Below, piece by piece: positions 1-9,621 of a stretch of DNA of 64,000 bases. Positions within the stretch are counted from its first letter, which is position 1. Each line of letters starts with the position of its first letter. Origin of the DNA: Pseudomonas allokribbensis. Its GTDB lineage: Bacteria > Pseudomonadota > Gammaproteobacteria > Pseudomonadales > Pseudomonadaceae. Where the stretch lies: positions 434,001 through 498,000 of the forward strand of contig NZ_CP062252.1 in the NCBI RefSeq assembly GCF_014863605.1, written 5' to 3'. Below the pieces are notes generated by a model. That model did not search any database. It had not been told where the DNA came from and worked only from the letters and a program-made list of their open reading frames with translations. The position numbers and the translations under genes were made by a program.

Positions 1-232
1 ACTGGAAAACTGCACGCAGATCCTCGCCATCGAGTACCTGCTGGCGGCTCAGGCCTTTGAATTCCTCAAGGAACAACGCTTCGGCGCCGGCACCGATGTG
101 GCGTGGCGACTGCTGCGCGAGAAAGTCCCGGCCTACGATCAGGACCGCTGGCTGGCGCCGGATATCGCCGCTGCCGCGAGCGTGTTGAAGGACTCGGATT
201 TGCTGCACAACGTACTACCGAATTTGCACTGA
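1..232 (+). CDS. hutH: Histidine/aromatic ammonia-lyase family protein, C-terminal fragment (cut by window edge)
   Basis: The reading frame is open from base 2 to a TGA at 230-232 and encodes the last 76 or so residues of an ammonia-lyase-type protein. The C-terminal part of this family is helical, and the segment holds the motif EYLLAAQAFEF and then WLAPDIAAA. Both match the same region of the complete HutH just downstream ([12 protein letters not shown] and [12 protein letters not shown]), so the two genes are paralogues in tandem. Pseudomonas hut clusters often carry two hutH-like genes, and the first may have a different substrate preference. The MIO-forming Ala-Ser-Gly triad lies outside the window, so activity cannot be judged. 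Confidence 0.85.
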   Translation, partial: LENCTQILAIEYLLAAQAFEFLKEQRFGAGTDVAWRLLREKVPAYDQDRWLAPDIAAAASVLKDSDLLHNVLPNLH

Positions 233-349
233 CAACTGCCCATACCAGCGTGCCAAGGCGCGGATCGTCCAAAAGACGAGAGGCGACGGATAACGGAATG
301 CTCCGGAGCGACTGGTAGTTCATAACAAACTCTCAAAAGGAGCATTTAA

Positions 350-1882
350 ATGACTGCGCTGAACCTGATCCCCGGCCAACTGAGCCTGGCCCAACTGCGT
401 GACGTCTACCAGAACCCGGTCAAACTGACTCTCGACAACAGCGCTGCTGCGCAGATCGAAGCCAGCGTCGCCTGCGTCGAGCAGATCCTCGCCGAGAACC
501 GCACCGCCTACGGCATCAACACCGGTTTCGGCCTGCTGGCCTCGACCCGCATCGCCAGCGAAGACCTGGAAAATCTCCAGCGCTCGCTGGTGCTGTCCCA
601 CGCCGCTGGCGTTGGTCAGCCGATCAGCGATGAGCTGGTGCGTTTGATCATGGTGCTCAAGGTCAACAGCCTGAGCCGTGGTTTCTCCGGCATCCGCCGC
701 GTGGTGATCGATGCGCTGATCGCCCTGATCAATGCCGAGGTTTACCCGCACATTCCGTTGAAAGGTTCGGTCGGCGCATCCGGTGACCTGGCACCGCTGG
801 CGCACATGTCGCTGGTACTGCTGGGCGAAGGCAAGGCGCGCTACAAGGGCGAGTGGATGGAAGCGACCGAGGCGCTGAAAGTCGCCGGTCTGACCCCGCT
901 GACACTGGCCGCGAAAGAAGGTCTGGCGCTGCTCAATGGCACTCAGGTTTCTACTGCATTCGCGCTGCGCGGCCTGTTCGAAGGTGAAGACCTGTTTGCC
1001 GGTGCACTGGCGCTGGGCGGTCTGACGGTGGAAGCGGTGCTCGGTTCGCGTTCGCCGTTCGACGCACGCATCCACGCCGCCCGTGGCCAGAAAGGCCAGA
1101 TTGACACCGCTGCTGCTTACCGCGATCTGCTCGGCGAGCGCAGTGAAGTCTCCGATTCGCACCAGAACTGCGAAAAGGTTCAGGACCCGTACTCGCTGCG
1201 TTGCCAGCCGCAAGTCATGGGCGCCTGCCTGACTCAGTTCCGTCAGGCTGCCGAGGTGCTGGTGATCGAAGCCAACGCCGTGTCCGACAACCCATTGGTA
1301 TTCGCGGCTGAAGGCGACGTGATTTCCGGCGGTAACTTCCACGCCGAGCCAGTGGCCATGGCCGCTGACAACATGGCTTTGGCCATCGCCGAAATCGGTT
1401 CGCTGAGCGAACGTCGCATCTCGCTGATGATGGACAAACACATGTCGCAACTGCCGCCGTTCCTGGTGGCCAATGGCGGGGTGAACTCCGGTTTCATGAT
1501 TGCCCAAGTGACTGCGGCCGCACTGGCCAGCGAGAACAAGGCACTGGCCCATCCGCATTCGGTGGACAGCCTGCCAACCTCCGCCAACCAGGAAGACCAC
1601 GTGTCGATGGCTCCGGCTGCCGGCAAGCGGCTGTGGGAAATGGCCGAGAACACGCGCGGGATTCTCGCGGTGGAATGGCTGGCGGCGGCGCAAGGTCTGG
1701 ACCTGCGCAACGGCCTGAAGACCTCGACCAAACTGGAACAGGCCCGGGCGATTCTGCGTCGCGAAGTGCCGTTCTACGAGAAGGACCGCTTCTTTGCGCC
1801 GGACATCAATGCGGCGACCGAGCTGTTGGCTTCGCGCATTCTGACTGAACTGGTTCCGGCGAAACTGTTGCCGAGCCTTTAA
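350..1882 (+). CDS. hutH: Histidine ammonia-lyase
   Basis: This enzyme removes ammonia from L-histidine to give trans-urocanate, the first step of histidine catabolism, in the cytoplasm. The 510-residue product has the family's usual length. The MIO prosthetic-group triad Ala-Ser-Gly is intact at residues 143-145 in the context [15 protein letters not shown], and the conserved [11 protein letters not shown] and [17 protein letters not shown] segments follow. The start is an ATG eleven bases after a strong AAAGGAG site. It follows another ammonia-lyase gene by 117 bp and precedes hutI, so it belongs to the hut operon. That operon is normally repressed by HutC with urocanate as inducer, but hutC is not in this window. 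Confidence 0.97.
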   Translation: MTALNLIPGQLSLAQLRDVYQNPVKLTLDNSAAAQIEASVACVEQILAENRTAYGINTGFGLLASTRIASEDLENLQRSLVLSHAAGVGQPISDELVRLIMVLKVNSLSRGFSGIRRVVIDALIALINAEVYPHIPLKGSVGASGDLAPLAHMSLVLLGEGKARYKGEWMEATEALKVAGLTPLTLAAKEGLALLNGTQVSTAFALRGLFEGEDLFAGALALGGLTVEAVLGSRSPFDARIHAARGQKGQIDTAAAYRDLLGERSEVSDSHQNCEKVQDPYSLRCQPQVMGACLTQFRQAAEVLVIEANAVSDNPLVFAAEGDVISGGNFHAEPVAMAADNMALAIAEIGSLSERRISLMMDKHMSQLPPFLVANGGVNSGFMIAQVTAAALASENKALAHPHSVDSLPTSANQEDHVSMAPAAGKRLWEMAENTRGILAVEWLAAAQGLDLRNGLKTSTKLEQARAILRREVPFYEKDRFFAPDINAATELLASRILTELVPAKLLPSL

Positions 1883-1893
1883 CCCTATCCACT

Positions 1894-1939
1894 GATCGTT
1901 CCCACGCAGACGGTTCGACGCCTCGACGTGGGAACGATC
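1894..1939. repeat. Inverted repeat with 13-bp arms between hutH and hutI
   Basis: The arms GATCGTTCCCACG (1894-1906) and CGTGGGAACGATC (1927-1939) are perfect complements around a 20-nt loop. The right arm ends a few bases before the hutI ribosome-binding site. The GTTCCCACG core is typical of REP-like repeats in P. fluorescens-group genomes. No T-run follows, so it is more likely an mRNA-stability or polarity element than a terminator. Confidence 0.75.
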
Positions 1940-1957
1940 GCAAGACGAGGACCTGGG

Positions 1958-3163
1958 ATGAAAACCCTCTGGCAACACTGCCACGTCGCAACCATGGCGC
2001 AAGGCGTCTACTCGATCATCGAGGATGCGGCCATCGTGACGTCCGGTGCACACATCGAGTGGATCGGCCCGCGCACTCAATTGCCGTCGGGCGAATACCC
2101 GGCGGTCAACGATCTGCAAGGCGCGTGGGTCACCCCCGGCCTGATCGACTGCCACACCCACACCGTGTTCGGCGGCAACCGCAGCGGTGAGTTCGAGAAA
2201 CGCCTGCAAGGCGTCAGCTACGCCGAGATCGCAGCGGCCGGCGGCGGCATCGCCAGCACCGTGCGCGCCACGCGCGAAGCGTCGGAAGACGAACTGTTCG
2301 CCAGCGCCGCCAAACGCCTGAAAAGCCTGATGCGCGACGGCGTGACCACGGTCGAAATGAAATCCGGCTACGGCCTCGACCTGGCCAGCGAGCGCAAGAT
2401 CCTGCGGGTCATCCGCCGCCTTGCCGACGAATTGCCGATCAGCGTGCGCAGCACCTGTCTGGCGGCTCACGCGTTGCCACCGGAATACAAGGATCGCGCT
2501 GACGATTACATCGATCACATCTGCACCGAAATGCTTCCAGCGCTGGCCGCCGAAGGCCTGGTGGATGCGGTGGATGCGTTCTGCGAATACCTGGCGTTCT
2601 CCCCGGAGCAAGTCGAGCGGGTGTTCATCGTCGCGCAAAAACTCGGCCTGCCGGTGAAGTTGCACGCCGAACAACTGTCGTCGCTGCACGGCTCCAGCCT
2701 GGCTGCGCGTTATCACGCATTGTCTGCCGATCATCTGGAGTTCATGGACGAAGCCGACGCCATCGCCATGGCCGAATCCGACACTGTCGCGGTGTTGTTG
2801 CCGGGCGCGTTCTACTTTCTGCGTGAAACCCAGTTGCCGCCGATGGAAGCCCTGCGCAAGCACAAGGTGAAAATCGCCATTGCCAGCGACCTCAACCCCG
2901 GCACCTCGCCGGCGTTGTCGTTGCGGCTGATGCTGAACATGGCCTGCACCTGTTTCCGCATGACCCCGGAAGAAGCCCTGGCCGGCGCCACGATTCATGC
3001 GGCGCAAGCCTTGGGCATGGCCGATACCCACGGTTCGCTGGAAGTCGGCAAGGTGGCGGATTTCGTCGCCTGGCACATCGACCGGCCGGCGGATCTGGCG
3101 TACTGGCTCGGTGGTGAACTGGACAAACGCGTCGTGCGTCACGGCGTTGAATCAAGTCTGTAG
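1958..3163 (+). CDS. hutI: Imidazolonepropionase
   Basis: HutI hydrolyses 4-imidazolone-5-propionate to N-formimino-L-glutamate, the third step of histidine degradation. It is a metal-dependent amidohydrolase. The metal-binding DCHTHT motif is at residues 64-69, and the later HAEQL and SDLNPGTSP motifs are present. I chose the ATG at 1958 because it gives 401 residues, the usual length, and has AGACGAGG about eight bases upstream. A GTG at 1928 in the same frame lies inside the right arm of the inverted repeat and has no good ribosome site. hutG follows after 10 bp, indicating co-transcription. Confidence 0.96.
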   Translation: MKTLWQHCHVATMAQGVYSIIEDAAIVTSGAHIEWIGPRTQLPSGEYPAVNDLQGAWVTPGLIDCHTHTVFGGNRSGEFEKRLQGVSYAEIAAAGGGIASTVRATREASEDELFASAAKRLKSLMRDGVTTVEMKSGYGLDLASERKILRVIRRLADELPISVRSTCLAAHALPPEYKDRADDYIDHICTEMLPALAAEGLVDAVDAFCEYLAFSPEQVERVFIVAQKLGLPVKLHAEQLSSLHGSSLAARYHALSADHLEFMDEADAIAMAESDTVAVLLPGAFYFLRETQLPPMEALRKHKVKIAIASDLNPGTSPALSLRLMLNMACTCFRMTPEEALAGATIHAAQALGMADTHGSLEVGKVADFVAWHIDRPADLAYWLGGELDKRVVRHGVESSL

Positions 3164-3173
3164 GAGAACGGTT

Positions 3174-3974
3174 GTGGATAAGGTTCTGAACTTCAAACAA
3201 GGTCGCGTGCCGCTGCTGATCAGCATGCCCCACGCGGGTGTGCGCCTGACCCCGGCGGTCGAGGCCGGATTGATCCCGGACGCGAAAAGCCTGCCGGACA
3301 CCGACTGGCATATTCCGCAGCTCTACGACTTCGCCGCCGAACTGGGCGCCAGCACGCTGGCGGCCGAGTACTCGCGGTTCGTCATCGACTTGAACCGGCC
3401 GTCCGACGACAAACCGTTGTACGCGGGCGCCACCACGGGCCTGTACCCGGCGACGCTGTTCGATGGCATTCCGTTGTTCAAGGAAGGCAAGGAACCGTCG
3501 AAAGAAGAACGCGCGTCGTACCTGGAACAGATCTGGACGCCGTACCACCGCACCTTGCAGGAAGAGCTGGCGCGGCTGAAGGCCGAGTTCGGTTACGTAC
3601 TGTTATTCGATGCGCACTCGATCCGTTCGGTGATCCCGCACCTGTTCGACGGCAAACTGCCGGACTTCAACCTCGGCACCTTCAACGGCGCCAGCTGCGA
3701 TCCGCAGTTGGCCACGCAACTGGAAGCGATCTGCGCGCGCCACGGCGATTACAGCCATGTGCTGAACGGACGCTTCAAGGGCGGCCACATCACCCGTCAC
3801 TACGGCAACCCGGCCGAGAACATCCACGCCGTGCAACTGGAACTGGGCCAGTGCACCTATATGGAAGAGTTCGAACCGTTCCGCTACCGCGCCGATCTGG
3901 CGGAGCCGACGCGGGTGGTGCTCAAGGAGTTGTTGCAAGGGCTGCTCGCCTGGGGCGAAAAGCACTACAACTGA
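3174..3974 (+). CDS. hutG: N-formylglutamate deformylase
   Basis: HutG releases formate from N-formyl-L-glutamate to give glutamate, the last step of the five-step Pseudomonas histidine pathway. The protein has 266 residues and FGase-family motifs: ISMPHAGVRLTP near the N-terminus, DTDWHIPQLYDF around residue 40, and LLFDAHSIRS in the middle. The start is a GTG preceded by TAGGAGAACG, which overlaps the stop of hutI. An open frame extends upstream into hutI but encodes only its shadow. It is the last hut gene here; the next gene starts 148 bp downstream. Confidence 0.95.
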   Translation: MDKVLNFKQGRVPLLISMPHAGVRLTPAVEAGLIPDAKSLPDTDWHIPQLYDFAAELGASTLAAEYSRFVIDLNRPSDDKPLYAGATTGLYPATLFDGIPLFKEGKEPSKEERASYLEQIWTPYHRTLQEELARLKAEFGYVLLFDAHSIRSVIPHLFDGKLPDFNLGTFNGASCDPQLATQLEAICARHGDYSHVLNGRFKGGHITRHYGNPAENIHAVQLELGQCTYMEEFEPFRYRADLAEPTRVVLKELLQGLLAWGEKHYN

Positions 3975-3990
3975 GTCTGTTTTGGAGAGC

Positions 3991-4027
3991 ACCTGTCGCC
4001 ACCGTGCAAATCCCGGTCGCCACAGGT
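3991..4027. other. Interrupted palindrome upstream of the binding-protein gene
   Basis: ACCTGT (3991-3996) and ACAGGT (4022-4027) are inverted copies. The inner pair ACCG (4001-4004) and CGGT is also inverted, while the CGCC blocks between them are direct rather than inverted. It lies in the 148-bp gap between hutG and the next gene, a plausible place for an operator or a hutG transcript end. Function is unknown. Confidence 0.35.
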
Positions 4028-4122
4028 CGCTTTTCCGTCTCGCCTGCTGCGTAATGTTTCGGCCACGGTGCAAGAAGACACCGATCCGAACAATAACCCG
4101 CTGCCGCACGAGACGATCCCAC

Positions 4123-5070
4123 ATGAAAAAACTGTTCACTCGTTGTGCGTTAATCCTCACCGGCAGTGCGCTGCTCAGCGCCGGCGCCATGGCTTCCGAC
4201 GATGCTTCCTGCAAAACCGTGCGCATGGGTGTGGTCAACTGGACCGACGTGATCGCCACCAGCGGCATGGCCGACGTATTGCTCAATGGTCTCGGCTACG
4301 AAAGCAAACAGACCAGCGCCGTGCAGCAAATCATCTTTGCCGGCATCCGCGACAAGCGTCTGGATATCTTCCTCGGCTACTGGAAACCGGCGATGGACAA
4401 GAACATCGCGCCGTTCATCGCTGCCAATCAAGTCAAAGTGATGGACAAGCCAAGCCTGGCGGATGCTCAGGCGACCCTCGCGGTGCCGGACTACGTTGCG
4501 GCGGCGGGGCTGAAAACCTTTGGTGACATCGCAAAATTCAAGGATCAGCTCGGCGCCAAGATCTACGGCATTGAGCCCGGCAGCGGCGCCAACACCACGA
4601 TCAAGACCATGATCGAAACCAACCATTTCGGTCTGAAGGATTTCAAGATCATTGAATCCGGTGAGGCCGGCATGCTTGCCGCCGTGCAGCGGGCGGTGAA
4701 CCGCAAGGAATTCGTGGTGTTCGTCGGCTGGACCCCGCACCCGATGAACATCAACATGAAAATCACCTACCTGACCGGCAGCGACGATGTCTACGGCCCG
4801 AACGAAGGCGCCGCCACCGTTTCCACCGTCACCGCGCCGGACTATGCCGAGCGCTGCCCCAACGTCCATCGACTGCTGGAAAACCTGACCTTCACCGCCG
4901 CTCAGGAAAGCCAGTTGATGGTGCCGATCATGGAGCGCAAGACACCCCAGGAAGTGGCAAAGAACTGGCTGCGTGAGCACCCGGAAGATTTGCAGCGCTG
5001 GCTGGCGGGTGTCAGCAGTTTCGACGGCAAGGATGGCGTGGCCACGGTTCAGGCCAGTCTGAAAAACTGA
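4123..5070 (+). CDS. Choline/glycine-betaine-type ABC transporter substrate-binding protein (BetX/ChoX-like)
   Basis: This is a 315-residue exported binding protein of the OpuAC/ChoX class. A Sec signal peptide is clear: MKKLFTRC, then a hydrophobic stretch, then a likely cut after GAMA near residue 23. The mature part begins with VRMGVVNWTDV and has FLGYWKPAMD and VGWTPHPMN, segments typical of choline and betaine binders with aromatic ligand cages. I chose the ATG at 4123 because longer in-frame starts lack the signal peptide. No permease or ATPase adjoins it, which fits the Pseudomonas pattern of orphan binding proteins (BetX, CaiX, CbcX) that share the Cbc permease. A HutX-like role in histidine uptake is a weaker alternative suggested only by position. 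Confidence 0.8.
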   Translation: MKKLFTRCALILTGSALLSAGAMASDDASCKTVRMGVVNWTDVIATSGMADVLLNGLGYESKQTSAVQQIIFAGIRDKRLDIFLGYWKPAMDKNIAPFIAANQVKVMDKPSLADAQATLAVPDYVAAAGLKTFGDIAKFKDQLGAKIYGIEPGSGANTTIKTMIETNHFGLKDFKIIESGEAGMLAAVQRAVNRKEFVVFVGWTPHPMNINMKITYLTGSDDVYGPNEGAATVSTVTAPDYAERCPNVHRLLENLTFTAAQESQLMVPIMERKTPQEVAKNWLREHPEDLQRWLAGVSSFDGKDGVATVQASLKN

Positions 5071-5975
5071 TGGGTACTTATCCACTGTCGCCGGCGATGG
5101 CGGCGTTTGTCGCCAGGACCGAAAGCTTCGCCAGCGATGACAGCAGCCTTGCTGGATTGCGCCGGGGCTATGACGAGATGTGCCGGGCGTTCACTCCACC
5201 GCGACCGGCAGGGCTTGAGGTAGAGGACTTTCGATTGGGCGCGGTGTCGGTCCGTGCCTATCGCCCACCCCTGGCGTTACCGTCCTGTGTGGTGTACCTG
5301 CACGGCGGTGGCTGGGTGGTTGGCGGGCTGGATTCCCACGACTTCATCTGCTGCGAACTGGCCGTGGCGCTCGGGGCAATGGTGGTGGCGGTGGATTACC
5401 GGCTGGCGCCGGAGCATCCGTTTCCCGCCGGGTTCGACGATTGCCTGAATGTCTGGCGTGCCCTGCGCGACGGATCGTTCGGCTTCGACCGCGAGCGGAT
5501 GCTGGTGGCCGGCGACAGCGCCGGTGGCAATCTCGCCGCCGCGTTGTGCCTGGCCTTGCGCGATACCGGCGAGCCTCTGCCCGGCGCTCAGGTGCTGATC
5601 TATCCCGGACTGGGCGGCGACGAACATCTGCCGTCACGCAGCGAATGCGCCGATGCGCCACTACTGACCAGCAGCGATGTCGACTGTTATCACGCGTTGT
5701 ACCTGCGTGGCTCGACGCAACCGAATGCCTGGGCCATGCCGTTGCTCGCCGATGACGTCAGCCGATTGCCCCCGGCCTGGATCGCCGTGGCGCAGTTCGA
5801 TCCGTTGCGCGACGACGGGGTGCGCTACGCCGAACGACTCGCCGCCGCCGGGGGCGAGGCCGCGTTGTATTACGGTGAAGGGCTGGTGCATGGCTGTCTG
5901 CGGGCGCGGCATCAGGTCGCCGAAGTCGATCGTCTCTACGAAAGCCTGCTGGGGTTCATGGCTGACAAATTGTGA
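5070..5975 (+). CDS. Alpha/beta hydrolase, hormone-sensitive-lipase (HSL) family
   Basis: This is a 301-residue carboxylesterase-like enzyme. The oxyanion-hole motif HGGGW is at residues 78-82 and the nucleophile elbow GDSAGG has Ser150. A candidate acid (DPLRDDG) and histidine (LVHGC) follow near the C-terminus, so the triad looks complete. There is no signal peptide, so it should be cytoplasmic. Its ATG overlaps the stop of the binding-protein gene by one base (TGATG), which implies translational coupling and a shared function. One inference is hydrolysis of an imported choline or betaine ester. The substrate cannot be read from the sequence. Confidence 0.85.
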   Translation: MGTYPLSPAMAAFVARTESFASDDSSLAGLRRGYDEMCRAFTPPRPAGLEVEDFRLGAVSVRAYRPPLALPSCVVYLHGGGWVVGGLDSHDFICCELAVALGAMVVAVDYRLAPEHPFPAGFDDCLNVWRALRDGSFGFDRERMLVAGDSAGGNLAAALCLALRDTGEPLPGAQVLIYPGLGGDEHLPSRSECADAPLLTSSDVDCYHALYLRGSTQPNAWAMPLLADDVSRLPPAWIAVAQFDPLRDDGVRYAERLAAAGGEAALYYGEGLVHGCLRARHQVAEVDRLYESLLGFMADKL

Positions 5976-6079
5976 CAGTGCACGGGCATGCTCATTGACG
6001 TAAATCGGGTTTATGATGCCGGACGGCAGAATAATAGAAGTCCCCCCAGGGATGACCTCGACCCCTTACGGAGCACGCA

Positions 6080-7051
6080 ATGCAGACATTGTTTCCGCAG
6101 ATCAAACCTCACGCACGGCACGATCTGGCCGTCGACGACACCCATACGCTGTACGTCGACGAAAGCGGTTCACCGGAAGGTTTGCCGGTGGTGTTCATCC
6201 ACGGTGGTCCCGGTGCCGGGTGCGATGCCCAGAGCCGTCGCTACTTCGATCCTAACCTGTATCGCATTGTCACCTTCGACCAGCGCGGTTGCGGTCGCTC
6301 CACCCCGCACGCCAGCCTGGAAAACAACACCACCTGGGATCTGGTCGAAGACCTCGAGCGCATTCGCAAACACCTGGGCATCGAGAAATGGGTGTTGTTC
6401 GGCGGTTCCTGGGGTTCGACCCTGGCGCTGGCTTATGCGCAGACCCACCCGGAGCGCGTGCATGGTCTGATCCTGCGTGGGATCTTTCTCTGCCGCCCGC
6501 AGGAAATCGAATGGTTCTACCAGGCCGGTGCCAGCCGTCTGTTCCCCGATTACTGGCAGGACTACATCGCGCCGATCCCGCTGGACGAGCGTGATGACCT
6601 GCTCAGCGCGTTCCACAAACGCCTGACCGGCAACGACCAGATCGCCCAGATGCACGCGGCCAAAGCCTGGTCGACCTGGGAAGGACGCACCGCGACCCTG
6701 CGGCCGAACCCGCTGGTGGTCGACCGTTTCTCCGAGCCGCAGCGCGCCTTGTCGATTGCGCGGATCGAATGCCACTACTTCACCAACAACGCTTTTCTTG
6801 AGCCGAACCAGTTGATTCGCGACATGGGCAAGATCGCCCATCTGCCGGGTGTGATCATCCACGGCCGCTACGACGTGATCTGCCCGCTCGACAATGCCTG
6901 GGAACTGCATCAGGCCTGGCCGAACAGCGAGCTGCAGGTGATCCGCGACGCCGGTCATGCTGCGTCCGAACCGGGCATCACCGATGCGCTGGTACGTGCC
7001 GCCAGCAACATGGCCCGGCGCCTGCTCGACCTGCCGCCCGAAGAAGCATGA
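6080..7051 (+). CDS. pip: Proline iminopeptidase
   Basis: Pip cleaves N-terminal proline from small peptides in the cytoplasm. The 323-residue protein belongs to peptidase family S33 with an alpha/beta-hydrolase fold. HGGPG at residues 41-45 forms the oxyanion hole, GGSWGS holds the nucleophile Ser110, and GRYDVICP and DAGHAA near the end carry the Asp and His. The start ATG has a GGAG site seven bases upstream. The last four bases overlap the start of dtd (ATGA), so the two are translated together. I recall the same pip-dtd order in P. aeruginosa. Confidence 0.95.
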   Translation: MQTLFPQIKPHARHDLAVDDTHTLYVDESGSPEGLPVVFIHGGPGAGCDAQSRRYFDPNLYRIVTFDQRGCGRSTPHASLENNTTWDLVEDLERIRKHLGIEKWVLFGGSWGSTLALAYAQTHPERVHGLILRGIFLCRPQEIEWFYQAGASRLFPDYWQDYIAPIPLDERDDLLSAFHKRLTGNDQIAQMHAAKAWSTWEGRTATLRPNPLVVDRFSEPQRALSIARIECHYFTNNAFLEPNQLIRDMGKIAHLPGVIIHGRYDVICPLDNAWELHQAWPNSELQVIRDAGHAASEPGITDALVRAASNMARRLLDLPPEEA

Positions 7052-7485
7052 AGGGGCTTTTGCAGCGCGTGAAAGGCGCGCGGGTCGAAGTGGCGGGTGA
7101 GGTGGTCGGCAGCGTCGATCAGGGGTTGCTGGTGCTGGTGGCGGTCGAACCCGACGACACGCAGGCCAGCGCCGACAAACTTCTGCATAAGCTGCTTAAC
7201 TATCGAGTATTCAGTGACGCCGAAGGCAAGATGAATCTGTCTTTGGCGGATGTGGGCGGCGGGTTGCTGCTGGTCTCTCAGTTCACCCTGGCTGCCGACA
7301 CCAAAAGCGGGTTGCGCCCGAGTTTCTCGACCGCTGCCCCTCCGGCTCTGGGCGAGGAATTGTTCGACTATCTATTAAGCAAAGCGAAACAGATGCATGG
7401 CACTGTGGCATCAGGTAGATTCGGCGCGGATATGCAGGTGCACCTGGTCAACGATGGCCCGGTAACCTTCCTGTTACAGACATGA
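7048..7485 (+). CDS. dtd: D-aminoacyl-tRNA deacylase
   Basis: Dtd hydrolyses D-aminoacyl (mainly D-tyrosyl) and mischarged glycyl-tRNA, acting as a chiral proofreader. The 145-residue length is standard. Both active-site motifs are visible: SQFTLAA near residues 78-84, and NDGPVTF close to the C-terminus, which holds the Gly-Pro pair that rejects L-amino acids. It starts inside the last codons of pip. No clear intrinsic terminator follows; a 321-bp gap separates it from opgG. Confidence 0.96.
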   Translation: MKGLLQRVKGARVEVAGEVVGSVDQGLLVLVAVEPDDTQASADKLLHKLLNYRVFSDAEGKMNLSLADVGGGLLLVSQFTLAADTKSGLRPSFSTAAPPALGEELFDYLLSKAKQMHGTVASGRFGADMQVHLVNDGPVTFLLQT

Positions 7486-7806
7486 AAGTGCTTGAAACAA
7501 CTTTTTAAGGGCTTTTCGGCTGAAAACAGGGAATTTTCGCGATAAATACTTTGTTACCCCTGATGCGTTGTCACGCGGGCTACTAGATAATCGCGCGCTA
7601 CGGGGATCAGCGTTCGTTGGTCCATTTTGACTTAGGTAGAGACTTGTCCGGATCCGATTGGGGAATCATTTTGACCCAGCGGAGTCGGAACAATGCTCGC
7701 CAACTTGGCAAGGGTGCCCTGCAAGGCCGGTATTTTTGTACCGAAAACCTCACAGGCACTTCATCTGGCCGTTGGTTTATTGATCTGTTTTCGGCGAGGG
7801 TTGCTC
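7486..7806. other. 321-bp intergenic region upstream of opgG
   Basis: This gap should hold the opgGH promoter, but no convincing -35/-10 pair with 16-18 bp spacing stands out. The frame of opgG stays open back to an ATG at 7693 with a fair GGAG site (GGAGTCGGAACA then ATG), so the gap may be shorter than stated. Nothing else coding or repetitive is recognised. Confidence 0.5.
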
Positions 7807-9621
7807 GTGATTGTTAGTCCCTGTAATGCAGCAAAATTGTCTGCCAAACGCTTGCGCAGCGCTCTGGTAGCGGGCTCGGCACTGCTGTGCCTGCTCAGCG
7901 CCGGCCAGCTTTGGGCATTCAATCTTGACGATGTGTCGGCCAAGGCTAAAGAACTGGCCGGGCAGAAATTCGAAGCCCCGCGCAGCAACCTGCCGAACGA
8001 ATTCCGTGACATGAAATTCGCGGACTACCAGAAGATTCGTTTCCGCACCGAAAAAGCCGAATGGGCCGACCAGAAGACCCCGTTCAAGCTGTCCTTCTAT
8101 CATCAGGGCATGCACTTCGATACGCCGGTGAAAATCAACGAAATCACCGCGAACACCGTCGAAGAGATCAAATACGATCCGAGCCGTTTCGATTTCGGCG
8201 ATCTGCAGTTCGATCCAAAGGCCACCGAACAACTGGGCTATGCCGGTTTCCGTGTGCTGTACCCGATCAACAAGGCTGACAAGCAAGACGAAATCATGAC
8301 CATGCTGGGCGCGAGCTACTTCCGCGTCGTCGGCAAGGGTCACACCTACGGTCTGTCGGCCCGTGGCCTGGCGATCGATACCGCTCTGCCGTCCGGCGAA
8401 GAATTCCCGCGTTTTCGCGAGTTCTGGATTCAGCAGCCGAAGCCGGGTGACAAGCACCTGGTGATCTTCGCCCTGCTCGATTCGCCGCGCGCCACCGGCG
8501 CCTACCGTCTGATCCTGCGTCCTGGCAGCGACACCATCGTCGACGTCAAAGGCCAGATGTACCTGCGTGACAAGGTTGGCAAGCTCGGCGTCGCGCCGCT
8601 GACCAGCATGTTCCTGTTCGGCGCCAACCAGCCGTCGAAAGTGCTCAACTACCGTCGTGAACTGCACGACTCCAGCGGTCTGTCGATCCATGCCGGCAAC
8701 GGCGAGTGGATCTGGCGCCCGTTGAACAACCCTAAACACCTGGCTGTCAGCCAGTTCAGCGTCGAGAACCCGCGTGGTTTCGGTCTGCTGCAACGTGGCC
8801 GTGACTTCAGCCACTACGAAGACCTCGACGACCGCTACGACAAGCGTCCAAGCGCCTGGATCGAGCCGAAGGGCGACTGGGGCAAAGGCACCGTTGATCT
8901 GGTCGAGATCCCGACCGCCGACGAGACCAACGACAACATCGTTGCGTTCTGGAACCCGGAAAAACTGCCGGAGCCAGGCCAGCCGCTGGACTTCGCCTAC
9001 CGCATGCACTGGACCATGGACGAAGCGGCGATTCACGCGCCGGACAGCGCCTGGGTCAAGCAGACCCTGCGTTCGACCGGTGACGTCAAGCAATCGAACC
9101 TGATCCGTCAGCCGGATGGCAGCGTGGCCTACCTGGTTGACTTCGAAGGCCCGTCGCTGTCGGCCCTGGCCCCGGATGCGGACGTTCGCAGCCAGGTCAG
9201 CGTCGGCGACAACGCCGAACTGGTCGAGAACAGCGTGCGCTACAACCCTGAAACCAAGGGCTGGCGCCTGACCCTGCGGATGAAGATCAAGGACGCGAGC
9301 AAGTCGACCGAGATGCGTGCCGCACTGGTGCAGAACATCGTCCCGGCCGATCTGGCCAAGACCTCGCTGCCGGCTTCCAATTCCTCGGTTGCCAAGGCCG
9401 ACAAGGTCGCCGCCAAGCAACAGGAGAAAGCCGACAAGGAAGCCAAGGCCGCCGAAGCCAAACAGGCCGACGCCAAGCCAGCGACAGACGCCAAGGACAA
9501 GGCCAACAAAGACGCCAAGCAGCCAGCCGCTGCGGACGCGGCCCCAGCCACACCGGAATCGGCACCGACTGAAGAAGTCCTGACCGAGACCTGGAGCTAT
9601 CAGTTGCCTGCCGATGAGTAA
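7807..9621 (+). CDS. opgG: Glucan biosynthesis protein G, periplasmic
   Basis: OpgG (MdoG) acts in the periplasm on the beta-glucan backbone made by OpgH, producing osmoregulated periplasmic glucans. From the GTG at 7807 the product has 604 residues. It begins with a signal peptide ([23 protein letters not shown]) followed by FNLDDV. The body carries typical motifs such as YQKIRFR and [14 protein letters not shown]. Near the C-terminus, residues about 526-588 are a Lys/Ala/Asp-rich low-complexity stretch inserted before the final WSYQLPADE. An ATG at 7693 would add 38 residues ahead of the signal peptide and has a decent ribosome site, so the start is not certain. The gene overlaps opgH by 8 bp. 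Confidence 0.94.
   Translation: MIVSPCNAAKLSAKRLRSALVAGSALLCLLSAGQLWAFNLDDVSAKAKELAGQKFEAPRSNLPNEFRDMKFADYQKIRFRTEKAEWADQKTPFKLSFYHQGMHFDTPVKINEITANTVEEIKYDPSRFDFGDLQFDPKATEQLGYAGFRVLYPINKADKQDEIMTMLGASYFRVVGKGHTYGLSARGLAIDTALPSGEEFPRFREFWIQQPKPGDKHLVIFALLDSPRATGAYRLILRPGSDTIVDVKGQMYLRDKVGKLGVAPLTSMFLFGANQPSKVLNYRRELHDSSGLSIHAGNGEWIWRPLNNPKHLAVSQFSVENPRGFGLLQRGRDFSHYEDLDDRYDKRPSAWIEPKGDWGKGTVDLVEIPTADETNDNIVAFWNPEKLPEPGQPLDFAYRMHWTMDEAAIHAPDSAWVKQTLRSTGDVKQSNLIRQPDGSVAYLVDFEGPSLSALAPDADVRSQVSVGDNAELVENSVRYNPETKGWRLTLRMKIKDASKSTEMRAALVQNIVPADLAKTSLPASNSSVAKADKVAAKQQEKADKEAKAAEAKQADAKPATDAKDKANKDAKQPAAADAAPATPESAPTEEVLTETWSYQLPADE

Noticed and set aside
320..3142. Long minus-strand frame opposite hutH and hutI
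   Set aside because: It has the low-complexity His/Arg/Gln composition typical of antisense frames in GC-rich DNA and no ribosome site or domain. Both plus-strand genes are certain.
5988..6470. Open frame starting just after the esterase gene
   Set aside because: It runs into the pip gene in another frame. Only the first 90 bases are intergenic, and no domain or good ribosome site is seen.
7693..7806. N-terminal extension of OpgG from an ATG with a fair ribosome site
   Set aside because: The extension would put 38 residues before the signal peptide. I kept the GTG at 7807 but cannot exclude the longer form.
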